64,000 nucleotides of DNA from Shinisaurus crocodilurus (lineage: Eukaryota; Chordata; Lepidosauria; Squamata; Shinisauridae), in assembly GCA_021292165.1 (NCBI GenBank), contig CM037876.1:109807379-109871378 (forward strand), written 5' to 3'. Position numbers and translations under genes: made by a program. Under the pieces are notes generated by a model, which was not told the origin of the DNA, did no database searches, and saw only the letters and a list, made by a program, of their open reading frames with translations. Positions within the stretch are counted from its first letter, which is position 1, and each line of letters starts with the position of its first letter. Of this stretch, positions 12,621 to 24,391 are shown in pieces.

Positions 12621-13430
12621 GAGAGATGAGGCCAGTAAGAGAGAGAAAGGAGAACTGGGAACTCTAACACTTTTCAAGATAATTCTTTGAAGGAGGCAGA
12701 GTGGAAAGTTTCGTGGGTGCCATTGGAGGTCCCCGCCATAAGGGCTTGTTAGATTTTATATAAAGGTTACTGTGAATGTCCACAGTTCTTAGGCTGTTGT
12801 GAGGTCCTACGCAGGACACATGCTGATTGCCAGCACATGCTGAGAACCCTCATTAAAGGGGCAAAGACAGGAAGCAGAAGGGGGTGAGCAGAGAAGGAGA
12901 AGCTGCGAGGGTGGACGGCAGAGAAGCCAAAGGCACTCACTGAAGCAAACCACCGCCTTCTTTCTGAACTCCCTCGACCCATAGGCAGCATAGGGGCCCT
13001 GTCTCTTTACAAGGATGTTGGCAGGCAGGATAAGTCCCAGTGTGTGCCAAAAATGTAGAACTTGGACCAGTACAGAGACAGCAGTCGCCTCACCAGTGAG
13101 GGTGGAAGTGACTGACTGCTTTCACAGTGACCGTCCCTGGATACTCCATGGGGATTTTAAGACAGACCAAAGCTCTGAGGGATGCTTATGGGACTAGTCC
13201 AATCTCACTTCTGGACTGGGTGTTTCAGAAGGGAACGCTTTCAATACTGCTGACATCTGGTGAATGTTAGAAATTATGGAGTTATGCCAGTGAATGTTGA
13301 CAATGACTGTCCACATTTACTGGTCTGTATCTGCATTTTTGGTCATTTTTGGATTTCGGACATTCCCTTGAGAGTCTCAGAATTTTGGGCATGCCCTGTA
13401 AGGCAGGGGTAGGGGATCTCTTTCACCCAG
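12621..13430. other. Intergenic, nothing recognised
   Basis: No coding or repeat assignment. At 13402 a caggggtaggggatc block looks like a hAT terminus without its partner. Confidence 0.35.
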
Positions 13431-13490
13431 AGGGCTGAATTCTGTTTGAGAGAAGCTGTCAGGGGGCACATTCCAGTGGTGGGTGGAACT

Positions 13491-13745
13491 GAATCATAGA
13501 ATCATGGAATAGTAGAGTTGGAAGGGGCCCCTAAGGCCATCGAGTCCAACCCCCTGCTCAATGCAGGAATCCAGGTCAAAGCATCCCTGACAGATGGCTG
13601 TCCAGCTGCACCTTGAATGCCTCCAGAGTGGGAGAGCCCACCACCTCCCTAGGTAGTTGGTTCCATTGGCGTATTGCTCTAACAGTCAGGAAATTTTTCC
13701 TGATGTCCAGGCGGAACCTGGCTTCCTGTAACTTGAGCCCAGGAA
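13491..13745 (-). mobile_element. CR1 LINE 3' end
   Basis: Read on the minus strand it encodes the last ~65 residues of a CR1 ORF2 (LKLQEARFRLDIRKNFLTVR, WNQLPREVVGSPTLEAF, then a stop). A short 3' UTR follows that ends in the gagttggaagg / attctatgattc type of CR1 tail at 13491-13530. It is 5'-truncated, as is usual for CR1. Confidence 0.85.
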
Positions 13746-14276
13746 GCAAAGGGATGGGGCCAAAATACAAAATAACCCAGCATATTGTAGCTTAAAGCTC
13801 TTCCTGCCAGTGACCAAGCCTTAGGAAAGGCATCTCAACCTTTGAGAATGGGGGAAAACAGCTCAAAAGCCAGGAAGCCACCAAAAAACAAGAGTTTGGG
13901 GGAAAGGGGTGGGGGTACAGAAATCTGACATGACCATTTGGGGAACCCCAAAGGGCTAGATTGGGACCCGGGCCCGGCCTGACGTTCCCCAACCTTGCTG
14001 TAAATGTTAAATAGGAATGAGACCAGGCCCTTGAAGCACCCTCCTGTTAGTTCCGCGATGACAATGTGTCTCTGTTCTCTCTCACAGCTACTTTATGGAC
14101 AACGGACACAGTTGAGAAGACAACACCTAATTCAGTCTTCACCTCTCAACTGTAAAGGGCCCCCCAAACACTGATTGTTCGGTGCTTGTAACCGAAGCAA
14201 GCAACACTATAAATGGCTCAACTTTCATTTTCATTCATATCTTCTTTTTTATGGAGCAGCAAAATACAGTAATACC
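13746..14276. other. Intergenic, nothing recognised
   Basis: No coding signal. Flanked by the CR1 tail and a Tigger-like MITE. Confidence 0.35.
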
Positions 14277-14518
14277 TTGGATTGCAAGTAACTTGGTTTG
14301 AGAGCATTTTGCAAGACAAGCAAATTTTTAAATATTTATTTAATTTTTTTTGACTTGATATACAAGCGACGTCTTGCAATACAAGTACTGTAGTACGGCT
14401 TAAATTAAAAATCTCTGTACAATTTTTTTTGGGGGGGGAGTTTGTTTTGATATAAGAGTGTTTTGGATTACAAGCACATTTCCAGAACGAATTATGCTCT
14501 CAATCCAAGGCATGACTG
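14277..14518. mobile_element. Tigger/pogo-like MITE, TA-flanked
   Basis: A 242-bp element bounded by inverted ends cagtaataccttggatt and the complement of aatccaaggcatgactg, with the dinucleotide TA on both sides (14275-14276, 14519-14520). The TA target site and CAGT...ACTG ends fit the pogo/Tigger branch of Tc1/mariner. The interior is AT-rich and non-coding. A second copy lies at 57147. Confidence 0.8.
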
Positions 14519-14929
14519 TATAGAGAAAGACCCTTGCTAAAGTGAGATCAAGTATTGTAAGAAGCAGCAAGAAAGGTATATGTTCAAGTTCGCATGCAGG
14601 AATGTTGGCCAAAAACTACACAATGTGAAATGCAATTTAGAACAGTCTTGGAAAACTGAAGGCTGACCAGGACCCTTTTTTGCAAAGATCTGGACACACT
14701 TGAAACAAACAAACAAAAATCATAACAGTAAAATATTGAGCAAAACACCAAACTCATCCTCTTTTAATAATTTCCATTTGGAACTCACACAATTCTTTCC
14801 CATACTTGCCTCTAACCACCTCCATTCTCCTTGTTGGAGTTTAACGTTTCGAATAACTGTAAATATTGTGAAAGAAGCAGCTTTTTAGAAAAACAATTAC
14901 TAATGATGATTTAATGTCTACAGGCATGT

Positions 14930-15092
14930 GGCTTATGCTGGCTCAGCTTGTCTGAGCGTGGAAAGCTAAGCAGGGTCAAGCCTGGTTGTTACTTGGATGG
15001 GAGACCCCTCCTCTAGTTTCCTGCATTGAGCAGGGGGTGGGACTCGATAGCCTTGTAGGCTCCTTCCAACTCTATCCAGATCTATGAAATCT
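14930..15092 (+). mobile_element. 5S rRNA-derived SINE with CR1-type tail (copy A)
   Basis: The head matches the internal promoter part of vertebrate 5S rRNA: gaaagctaagcagggtca (A-box/intermediate element) and acttggatgggagac (C-box). The 3' part (cctgcattgagcaggggg, ccttccaactctat) is the 3' tail found on CR1 LINEs in this window. That is the usual arrangement of a SINE mobilised by a partner LINE. It is not a 5S gene: both ends of the 120-base RNA are replaced. Confidence 0.8.
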
Positions 15093-15160
15093 AAGCTAGG
15101 TGAAGGCCAAGATGGTTCTGTTCTTCTTTCAAGCTGCACAGATCTCATGAAAGTAGAATA

Positions 15161-15345
15161 CAGGCCTGTGCCTCATGCTGGCCCAGCTTGTCTGAACGTG
15201 GAAAGCTAAGCAGGGTCAGGCCTGGTTATTACTTGGATGGGATGGGAGACCCCTCCCTCCCTCTAGTTTCCTGCATTGAGCAGGGGGTTGGACTCCATGG
15301 CCTTGTAGGCCCCTTCCAACTCTATGATCTATGAATCTATCTATG
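15161..15345 (+). mobile_element. 5S rRNA-derived SINE with CR1-type tail (copy B)
   Basis: Same structure as copy A, 70 bp downstream in the same orientation. A small duplication is present (gatgggatgggagac). The tail ends in tctatgatctatgaatc repeats, the CR1-style 3' microsatellite. Confidence 0.8.
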
Positions 15346-17604
15346 AATGTATAGCCCAACCTGGCAACCTAATCTCACTAAATCTAAGTGTGGGGCCCTT
15401 ACTGAAGGCCAGTAAGGGCCTGTTTATACAAACAGTTGAATTACGCACCCCTACCCTGGACTGTGCTACTTCAGGCTGCAGGTTAAGGGGGTTATAAGTT
15501 TGCCTGCACATGCATAGCCAGCATATCAGGACAAAAGGTGTAGCCTAGCTTCTTCCTGGCTTTTTATTTTTCTGTGTGCACTTAGGGTTTTTTTTGAGGT
15601 GGGAGGGGAAGCATTCACATATGTAACCCACTCCCCACCTGCAGCCAGAGATGGTACAGTCCAGGAAAATCTTTAGTACTTGACTCTGGAGATTGTATAA
15701 AGCAGGCCTTACACATTATTTTTTTCAACATGTCAGTAAAATAAAAGGAGTCTATGTGTTCAGAGGTGCAAGTCAGGTCTTTTTTTCTCTTTTTTCTTGT
15801 TTGGTCACAGGCACACTGGAAGGCAGCCTCTGCTTGTGTCACCTTCCCACCCTGGTATACTAAGGGCATCTCCAGACACACAGTACAAAATATATACCTT
15901 TAACTCCTGTTGAGGTTCATCTGAAGAAGTGGGGCTTGCATATTGCAATTAATGGCAATACTCCCTACTCAAATTTAAAAAACAACAACATTCTCTTCTG
16001 GCACCCATCTTAATGGCTTTTTGCTACTGTAGGGATGATACAAAATTGTTCACATTTCAAGAAGAATTCACCTGACTCTCAGAAGTTGCACTAGGCTGCA
16101 AACCTAGATTTTGCTTGAGATTTTTCAAGGCTTGCTTGAAACTGTAGCACGTCAGCCTTTAAGTACAAAGTGGGAAAAGATCACACACACCCATCAGTTG
16201 ATGAATGGCATTTGAAAGTTTGGGAAATTGCTTGTATGGTTAAACTCACTCATTAGAGAGGGGAGGCAACAACCAGATCAATCCACTGAAAGATGGAGTT
16301 TGTTCATAATGTACTGGAATGATAACGTTCAAGATGCACTTCGGCCATATACATTGTTAGGACTACCATGATTGTATTTCCCTTTTCCCTTTTATTAATT
16401 CTAATTAAGGATGGATGTTATTGAACATTGTCTTATTTCTGCTTTGTAAATTTGTTAATTTATTTTGTAAATTTGTAAACGTTTAAAAAAACAAATAAAA
16501 GCTTTTTAAAAAACAAATGAACAAATCTTTGCTTTTTTAAGTTTTAAAACGAGAAGCCTACATTGAATGCCATGGCTTACCTGTCCGCGCACCTGAACTT
16601 TGGCAAGGAAAGAGAAATGCCTTGGCTAATCCTGTAGCTGGACCTTGTCTGCGCAAAAGGGTGGGGAAACCTCCTCACTGACTCTTGTCTACTGGTCTGG
16701 ACTCAAGGGCTTGGAAGGATGGAGGGCACTTACAGCCAGTATATAAATGACATACTTGTTTAATTATACAAAATTTCCCAAACTTCGGATATATGAAATA
16801 TACCTTTTTCTGAACAAAGTTGTAGGGACATTTCATTGTTATGTTAGGAGTAATGTGAGTTGAATGGTTAATATGCATGACAACCAGCCATTGCTCACAT
16901 TCACCACACCTCCTGGATGAATGTGCACTCCTCAACTGCAATTTGTGCGTTCTCCAGGCCGTCTGCATAGAGAGACCAACAAGCCTTGGGATAGGTTTAT
17001 ATCTTGACTGTGTTTTGTACTTTCTCTGGGTAGTATGTACATCCCCTGCCAGTATGCATAGATTCCAAGAAACATGTCGTTTTTCATCTCTAGTGCAGAG
17101 GTGCACTGCATACATACCGCATGTAGTCCACTGTTTAATGTTATGCAACTGGTGGCATCCCCTTCCACTGATCTGCTGCATAGTGGGAGAAGAGGGGCGT
17201 GGCTTCAGCCTTCCTTTTCTGCTGCTCAGCTGAGTAGCACTGGTGGATTTGCAGGGGAGAGAGGAGGTTTATCTCCACCCACAATCCTGATGAAAATTGT
17301 CCACCCACACTGCTATTAAGCTGGGGAGGGGGGGAATCACCTGTCCCTCTCCATGCTACTCAGCTTATCGACAATGAACAGGTGAGCAGCATGGAAAAAT
17401 GAATCCTCATTGGCAGCCCCACCTCTTTTTCCTAGTGCTTAGCTATTCCTAACTGCTCAGCTGAGCAGTGGGACTCTGCAGCCATACCCCCTCTTCCCCA
17501 CTGTTCAGCTGTTTCCCCAATGCTCAGTTCCCCACACCCATCCATCCAGTTACACACACACGCACCACATCCATCACCACAAACAGTGAATGGATTGGGT
17601 TGTT
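15346..17604. other. Intergenic, nothing recognised
   Basis: About 2.2 kb without gene or repeat I can name. Short open frames at 16675-17319 overlap on both strands and show no family features. Confidence 0.35.
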
Positions 17605-17643
17605 GTGTGTGCGCGTGTGTATGTGAGTGAGTGAGTGAGTGAG
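17605..17643. repeat. GT-rich / (GAGT)n microsatellite
   Basis: A GT/GC alternation leads into about five GAGT units. Confidence 0.85.
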
Positions 17644-19429
17644 ATGCAGATAGAAGATCATCAGCACTCTCTCTCTCACTCACCCCATGGCCTAGAGAAG
17701 GAACAAAACGCAGGTCAGATGTGCACGTTCACCAAGGCCTATTGGAGATTATGTATTTTGACAGAAGAATGTCAAACATGTTGTTGAGATATGCACATTT
17801 CCCAACATCTCTTAGAGTATATGTGACTGGGAAATGTCCACAATTCCTTCTTTATGGATAATATTTTATTTATTATTTATGGTCAGTTGTTAGGCACATT
17901 TGCCATTCAACTTACATCGCCCCTAACACTTACACCACAAAAACTTTACTGTTAAAGTTAGAATTAGCCACCTTCAGTGGATTTCATTTTCCACACAAGC
18001 CACTGAACTGGACATATCTCCTAACTGGAAGGATGGAAGCTCAAAGCAATGAGTCAGGCAAAGATGCAATGGCCAGATTCCTCTGAGGGCAAGTAATTCT
18101 GCTGTGTCTCTGTTGATCAGGAGTGGCTGAACAATCCAAACACACACAACGGGCACGTTCGCACGTCACACTAAGCCACCCTGTGAATAAGCTACGCAGT
18201 GCGGGTTGTTCTGCGAACAATCCATGGTGCATTGGACAGAGGATCGGGCTCGCCGTGGCTTGTTCTGCCCCTCCTTCCCCATCAGTCCTCCAGCTGGCTC
18301 TGGCATATATTACAGGTGCTGTTGCGGCAGAATCTGCATCCCACGATCCTTTGCTCCCTCGCTACATCAGCAGCCTTTTTACTATTGTCCCGCTGTATGT
18401 TTGGGGCGTGTTTTGCCTTTGCCAGCTCCCATTGGAAAATTTCCCCATCTCTCCACTGCCCTGTGCCTGCCGACACCTACCTGCATTTCTAATCAAAACT
18501 GTACACCTTTTCATGGCCTTTTGTGCTTTTCATTTATGCGCTATCTTCTCCTGCCCGTGCTGCTTCTTTTGTTCATCCCCGCTCGCCTCTCAGAAACGGG
18601 TCTCGCTCTCACTCCCGTAACCCCTGGGTGGTGGTTTCCACTGCAGCCGCTGCCGCCACCCACTCCCAAGGCCTGTCAGCAAAGCTGCTTTCGCTCACCT
18701 TCCCGTCTGCCGCTGTTGCTTCTCATGGAGCTCATGCTGCCAGGTCTTCCCCTATCCCCCGCCCCACACACTCCCATCCCATGGCCTGACTTCTCGAGCA
18801 GTTTTTCTACTGAAGCCTCCCTTCCTCCTCTCCTGCTACAACCGTACCAGCCTATTTTTCCTCCAAGAAGACCCCGATGTGTTGCAACTCCACAGAAGAT
18901 CTTCGCTGAAAAATAACAGTTTCTGGCGGCTTCTGTTGCTGCCATAAGAACAGCTAAAAACCTGCCTTTCCTTTGGAAGGCACTACTAGGCATCGCTTGT
19001 ATGAGGGGTGCTGATGGTGCTAAAGGGTAAATACATGGAACCAGGCTACTGCCTTGTGGGGTGGGGTGCAATTATTGGGGGGGGGAGGTTCTGAGAGACT
19101 ACGGGGGGGGACTTATGCAGGGGATGCTAAGCTTCAACAGATGCTTATAGGGAAGGGATGCTTATGTGGGGGGCAGGAAGGCTATCCTACATTATTCTAG
19201 CAAGTATAACAGGCTGGCAGGAAAGGCACTTCTGCAGTTGTAAATCCTTCTTAGTGACAGTACACACATGGGTAGTGGTCCAGATCCACTGAGAGATAGG
19301 TGAACAGATATTTCTAGCTTCCTTCTGAGTCACAGATTTCGATGCTAGATTCAAGGGAAGTGGTGGGGGCTCATTCACCCACCCATTCATGGTCCTGGTA
19401 GCTTGGGGTTGTCCCTTGAGTCGCTGATG

Positions 19430-19880
19430 CTGTACAGGATGCAGCAAGCGACAAATCACATCTGGTATGAGGTCTTCCTCCAGATTCAGAAGTGCGTAGA
19501 GGAAGCACCACCGCGCCTTTAAGCAGCCAGAAGCACACTCTACGGGGAGTCTAGCACAGCTATGTAGTAGTTAACACTTTTCTGTTTTACCATCCTCGGA
19601 GCCTGGTATGGTGCCATAAGTCATGTTTGAGGTGCAAAGTCCTGGTCTCTGAAAATGAGCAGGCACACAGGGAGGCTGTTCACCGTAGCAGGGGGGCCTG
19701 GTGAAGAATCTGCCCATGGCTAGCTTGTCTGCCAAAGGCGAATTCCAGAAGACAGCCATGTCGTGGCTTCTCCCCAACCTCCATAAATCTCCCTTTAGAG
19801 TCCACAAGTGCCTGGAGGACCACGCTGCAAAAGAGCGCAGCATCCCAGTCATACCACAACAGATAAAAATGCACTTTTGT
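19430..19880 (-). pseudogene. Harbinger transposase (DDE_Tnp_4) fragment, frameshifted
   Basis: Minus-strand fragments in two frames line up with the nuclease domain. VVLQALVDSKGRFMEV (about 19790-19835) is followed after a frame change by GRSHDMAVFWNSPLADKL (about 19725-19780) and GRFF; the aspartate in SHD fits the second catalytic residue. A stop follows. Further on, LPVECASGCLKARWCFL (about 19500-19550) fits the third acidic residue block (VExxFGxLKxRW) and is followed by EEDLIPDVI. The first catalytic block (AIDG-type) is not clearly preserved. Expression of an active enzyme is not possible from this copy. Confidence 0.7.
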
Positions 19881-20795
19881 GCCGTATGCGTCGGTGCTGA
19901 TATGTGATCCTAAGCTTTAAGCAAGCGACTACACTTCCCCTGGCATCCATGGTTCCAGAAATGAAAGTGAACCACCCCAAACACCCGTTTGGTGCCCTGC
20001 ACACCAGTGGAATGCCTAGGGCACAACAATGTTGCATTTTGCTGTCCGCAACTGTCCTTGAAAGCAAAGCACACCTGCCAAAGCAGCTCTGTGTTAATTT
20101 TTGTTAAGATACAAATGGAAAGGGAAGGAGCAAAGTGTCATGCACTAGGGGAAAGAAGATGGACGGGTTAGTGTGGTGGGAATAAGGGAGTTTCTGAGCA
20201 CCGGCGCCTTTTCCATTCTGATTTTCCTCTTCCATCCAAACCTCCATCGAAGAATGTGGTTGGTGACAACCGTTCCGCAGACATCGCTGAGGCGCTGGGT
20301 CTGCCTCCGCTGCCTTTTGCAGTGATATGGGTGGTTGCTCTGTGGGCTCTATGCCATGGCGTGGAGTGACCAATGGATCCGCTATATAGGGCCCACTGGG
20401 AACAGGTGGGCGAGGGGCATATACACATGGAGGAAGAGACGGACCAGTAGGGTTACGGGGGGGGGGGGGGGAGAAAGAAAATTCTACAGTGGCACACAGG
20501 GATGTGGCATATTCGAAGCGTGCTCCTGGTGGCCTTGCAGTGCTGCTTGCGAGGATGCTGTCAAGCTTCAAAGCACATCCATTTGCCTGTCAATGGCCAC
20601 AGTTCAATCTCTCATCGCCTGAGCAAAGATGCAGTCTGAGGCTGCCACGCCTTTGTGCACTGACTCACTCGAAGAGCAGATGCTGTTTGCTATTGTCCAA
20701 GTTGACCAGATAGCCAGTAGACACTCACTGGCCCTCCTTCTATCTTCCTGCTCATTCATTTCCTTGAGAAGGTATTTGTACACTCCCCTGCTGCT

Positions 20796-21563
20796 TCAGT
20801 GGCACTGACCAAGTGCCTTGCAAGTTTTATGCTTGTTATGGAGATGTGCCACCCATTGAGCATTGGTCAGTGTCAGATCCTCCTCTGCTGGTCCTCTGGG
20901 CTCTTCAGTTGCTGGTCTCATTTGCTGTGCGGGCTCCTCAGGCTGCACTTCTTCAGATGTCCCCTCAAGCTCCCTTCCCAGATCTTCCACTGGTTCTCCA
21001 GTACTAGAGAGTGACTGCATCATAAGTATGTCTAGATAGACAATACTGTGTTGCACTTGCTGTTCCTCCTCTGGAGTCAGGTACCTGGGCACTGCAGGTG
21101 AGATAGCCCCGATATCTTGAGGGCAGATCTCCATACTTTCCACATTGAGGTCCAACTCCAACTGCATTTCCCTTGGGAAAGTACTCCAGACCGCTTCCCA
21201 AATGGCTGTGCCCAAGTCCTTACTTTTCTGCAGGGCATCTCTGGGTTCATGTTGCACAATTGCCAGCCTGGTTTCTTTTCTCGCAGCAGCAGGAAAATAT
21301 GTTGGGCTGCTTGTACTGGAGGAGTACGTTGTTGGCAAACTTGTCCCCAAAGAGGGGTGGGTTGGTTGCTGGGGAAGCAGGGGTGGGCTACCTGAATGTA
21401 CTGCCACCTCAAAATGGAATACTTTCAAAATACTTGCAGACAAGGCCCTCCGTGGCTTGGGTGTACTGGAGACGATAGTCCATGCAGTATAGGGCTCAGC
21501 ATATCTTGACGTGCCTGTTATCAGGGCAGATGAGTCATGGGTTGGAGACTGGCAGCTCTTCAT
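20796..21563 (-). pseudogene. Element-encoded acidic/Pro-rich ORF, unknown
   Basis: A 255-codon open frame between the Myb-like ORF and the transposase remnant on the same strand. Residues ~60-90 are Pro/Ser/Thr-rich and ~170-235 are Glu-rich (EEVQPEEPAQQ). I recognise no catalytic motif. It may be the distal part of the Myb-like protein or of a transposase N-terminal region. That it belongs to the element is inferred from position and strand only. Confidence 0.4.
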
Positions 21564-21666
21564 GGGCTAGTACCTGACTCTCTGCAGGTGGCTCAGGGGA
21601 ATCCCACTGCCAGTGGTATAACTGGGCGTTACATTTCTCTGACCTAGCAAGATACTAGCAAGCTTG

Positions 21667-22128
21667 TCATAGAATGGCATGGTTGTTCATCTTAACCCCT
21701 GAGCACTTGTTGTGAGTTGCAATTTCTTTAAACTTTTTCTTCAGCCAGTGCAGCTTCTCCTTGCACTGCACCATGGCGCAAGGATAGCCACGTAGTAACA
21801 TCTGTGCAGAAAACTGGGGGAAAGGATTATCATGCCTGATGCTCCGGAGGTACTCCTGGGTCTCTGGGCTTAACAAAAGATCTATGAATGTGCCTAGTTT
21901 AGCCTCACTCAAGAAGTTTCTCTCCCTCTGAGTTGGCCAGGGTCCCAGATGCATTGCAAGCCGACCCCTGGGATGCTTGTGTGGAGGGATCTTGTGAGAA
22001 GAGTGGTGGCCCGTCTCTAGAGATTCCATGGTGACATATGGGGAGCAAATGACTCTGGAAAGCAAACTTTGCAGACTGCAACTGCCATTGTACCCGCTTC
22101 TGGGTTGAATACTAGGTCTCACGCACAA
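21667..22128 (-). pseudogene. Myb/SANT-like DNA-binding ORF of Harbinger element
   Basis: A 153-codon minus-strand frame. Residues ~62-144 resemble the trihelix Myb/SANT-like domain that accompanies Harbinger transposases: W64 in helix 1, then FIDLLLSPETQEYLRSIRHD (helix 1-2 region), LLRGYPCAMVQCKEKLHWLK and KKFKEIATHNKCSG (recognition helix region). The methionine at the start is not trusted; the ORF start may be the MESLETG methionine at residue 34. In known Harbingers this protein binds the element ends and helps bring the transposase to the nucleus. Related domesticated MSANTD-type genes exist, but the surrounding transposase decay favours a dead transposon ORF. Confidence 0.6.
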
Positions 22129-22179
22129 GGAGGGCCATTACAGGGGAGGACAGATTAGGGCTCCAGTGGCTAGGAGGGA

Positions 22180-22322
22180 TCGGCTACGATGGTGGGAACA
22201 TTTCATCCAAAAGGGAGTAATGTCAATATCGGTACTTATCCGCTGCACAAATGCGAAGCAATTTTACACATGACATCATGTTAAGGGATTGCACTGTATG
22301 GAGTGTCTGCATCAGTTATGCA
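22180..22322 (+). repeat. 143-bp direct repeat, copy 1
   Basis: Identical to 23080-23222 except at two positions seen by eye. The offset is exactly 900 bp. It begins cggctacgatggtgggaac and ends atcagttatgca. It lies at the right-hand side of the Harbinger region. Confidence 0.9.
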
Positions 22323-23079
22323 TGATGACTGCATAAGTTATGTTGTTTTCAATGAAATATAGGATTTTTCCCTGGGTGAATCCTTTGGAAAACATTGCTG
22401 TAGGGGGGCAGAGGAAGGGCAACTTGAAGACACAGCAGACGCTGGCAGGATAACAAGCTCCTTCAAGGTCACTGTGCAGATTACACACAGCTGGCTCACA
22501 TGGGAAAGAAAAAACAAGTGAAGCGGAGAAAGACTGCAGGAGGTGGGAGAGGAGACTGCCAAGGAAAGAGGGAGGAGGGCGCAGGCTGCTGCAGCACAAT
22601 ATGTTGCCAGGCAGACTTCGGGAAGCAAGATTGCTTGTGAGGAGAGGCGTGGCAGTGTTTTTAGCCACTCTTGCACAGCCACTTTTGGCCACTCAGTGGC
22701 ACTTTTCAACAAGCCACGACGAAATCGGTCTCCTGGGTTTGGACAACACGACAACCCATTGTGGGCCAAACAACTCCTAAAACAAGCCATGTGTTGTCAG
22801 GGTGGCTTGCTGCCAAAAAAATAAGCCACCCTGCAGGAAGCGATCTGGGTTCAGGTGACGCGACAATCCACCATGGCTAGTTACCCACGATGGGTTGTCA
22901 CGTTGTGTGAACCCAAGTCAGTGCAGCAACAGTGCAGCATAACTTACCCCCAACCAGAGTAATGAATCATGTACAGTGAGCAGCCTCTGGTGGATGGGTA
23001 ACTTGAGCTCACAGGAGCTGTTCATTATTTTATTTTATTTATTTAGGCATGGTAGCAGTTCTCTCATAAGGGTAAGGAA

Positions 23080-23222
23080 TCGGCTACGATGGTGGGAACA
23101 TTTCATCCAAAAGGGAGTAATGTCAATATCGGTACTTATCCGCTGCACAAATCCGAAGCAATTTTACACATGATATCATGTTAAGGGATTGCACTGTATG
23201 GAGTGTCTGCATCAGTTATGCA
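23080..23222 (+). repeat. 143-bp direct repeat, copy 2
   Basis: Second copy of the 22180 unit, immediately downstream (in TSPAN9 orientation) of its probable 3' UTR. Which copy is ancestral cannot be told here. Confidence 0.9.
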
Positions 23223-24391
23223 GACACTTGGCACAAAGTTTAGAAATTCTTATTTTAATAAGTACAGAAATGTCTGTTGGTTCTTGCTGAGGAGAATCAT
23301 AGGCTATCCTTACTTTCAGTCCTAGGTTTTACAGGGAAGAAAAAGGGAAACCTTAGTATAATATTTGTAAATGTACACCACTGGAATTATTAAAAGTATT
23401 CTGTTCTTACAGAGTTGTAAGAATACCCAGAAATAAGGAGTAACACAGGAAAGTTTGAGGGCTCTCAGCGTCTTTGCAGAGACTCGGGACCTGGCTTACA
23501 CACATTACATGGCAGCAAACCCAGGTTTCCTACCAAGTTGACTCATCAGGGAGAAGCAGCCAATTCTGCGCCTCTCATGAATACACATTTCCAAATACAA
23601 GTTTGCTTCATTTTTACATTACATTTTAAGATGCACACCCAAAAAGTCTTAGAGGTATGTATCTAAAAAGTCATGTGTGCCCCAGCATCTGTGATTCATT
23701 TAGCCTTATTATAATAAAAACAGCTGCATTTTTCTTTCTGGTTTTAAATTGCTAAATCTAAAATGGTACCCTTCAAAGACTGCACGGTAGAACTCATGAG
23801 AAACGCAAGGGGGAAACAGTAAAAAGTTATAGATGAGGCTACAGAGTAAGATTACAATAAGGTAACCCACCCACAAAAAACAAACAAAACAAAACAAAAA
23901 ACAATCAAAGCAGCTCCAATTCACAGGGCTCTTCATCTGAGTGGCTTTTTCAAGTCTCCCAGTATCATGTTGGGCATTAGCAGTTTGTTGACCTATGAGA
24001 AGCACTTCAAAAGGATTCTTTCTAGAAGTTAAAACATCCATCAGTCAAGTTACTCTCACAGGTTTAACATGGATTAGTACAGTAAAGACTATTCCTTAAA
24101 TAATGTTAGTCAGCAGTTTAAAAAATGGATCTATGAATTAGTGTAGAAAATGATATACTTTCATACGTTTCCTCTCTTCTTTGGCAAAAATGGTGAATGA
24201 GAAGAAACAAAAAGTAAGTCCAGTAATACGTTGTGCTCAGTTTTTAATCAGTCATGTAACAGATGCTGTAGATTGATTGGTGGGTTGGAGGCCCCCCAGG
24301 TAGAACAAAGCTTGATTCTCATTTTCAGGGTCGTTTCCCACCCCCTTAATGGCAAGAGAGCAGTGCTGATGTAGTTGTTTTATGCAGTGTT
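23223..24391 (-). other. TSPAN9: Probable TSPAN9 3' UTR
   Basis: Sequence directly downstream of the TSPAN9 stop codon on the minus strand, with no recognisable transposon. No canonical polyadenylation hexamer stands out, so the 3' end is not fixed. The human transcript has a UTR of several kb, so the UTR may have been interrupted by the repeats below 23222. Assignment rests on position. Confidence 0.45.

Larger units (their letters stand above)
18145..22920 (-). mobile_element. Decayed PIF/Harbinger DNA transposon
   Basis: A 4.8-kb region with the two proteins typical of Harbinger elements, both on the minus strand: a Myb/SANT-like DNA-binding ORF (21667-22128) and a DDE_Tnp_4-type transposase broken by frameshifts (about 19430-19880). 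The left flank starts gggcacgttcgcacg and has a sub-terminal aagccaccctg. The right part holds the same motif in inverted orientation near 22798 and ends in gttgtgtgaaccc, so the ends are probably terminal inverted repeats. The exact ends and the 3-bp target duplication are not certain. Internal sequence at 18250-18900 is GC-rich. Non-autonomous now. Confidence 0.6.

Noticed and set aside
14930..15092. A 5S rRNA gene
   Set aside because: Only the internal promoter part matches. The 5' third and the 3' end of 5S rRNA are replaced by other sequence and a LINE tail, so it is a SINE.
16675..17319. Overlapping 80-168-codon frames on both strands
   Set aside because: Both strands are open over the same bases with no domain or conserved motif; consistent with chance.
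18206..18916. A 236-codon open frame on the plus strand
   Set aside because: It lies in GC-rich transposon interior, opposite to the element's ORFs. It has a Pro/Leu/Cys-rich low-complexity composition, overlaps other frames, and shows no domain.
1..24391. Exons of a downstream neighbour such as PRMT8
   Set aside because: In human, PRMT8 lies downstream of TSPAN9, but no methyltransferase motif was seen in any frame here; it is probably beyond the left edge.
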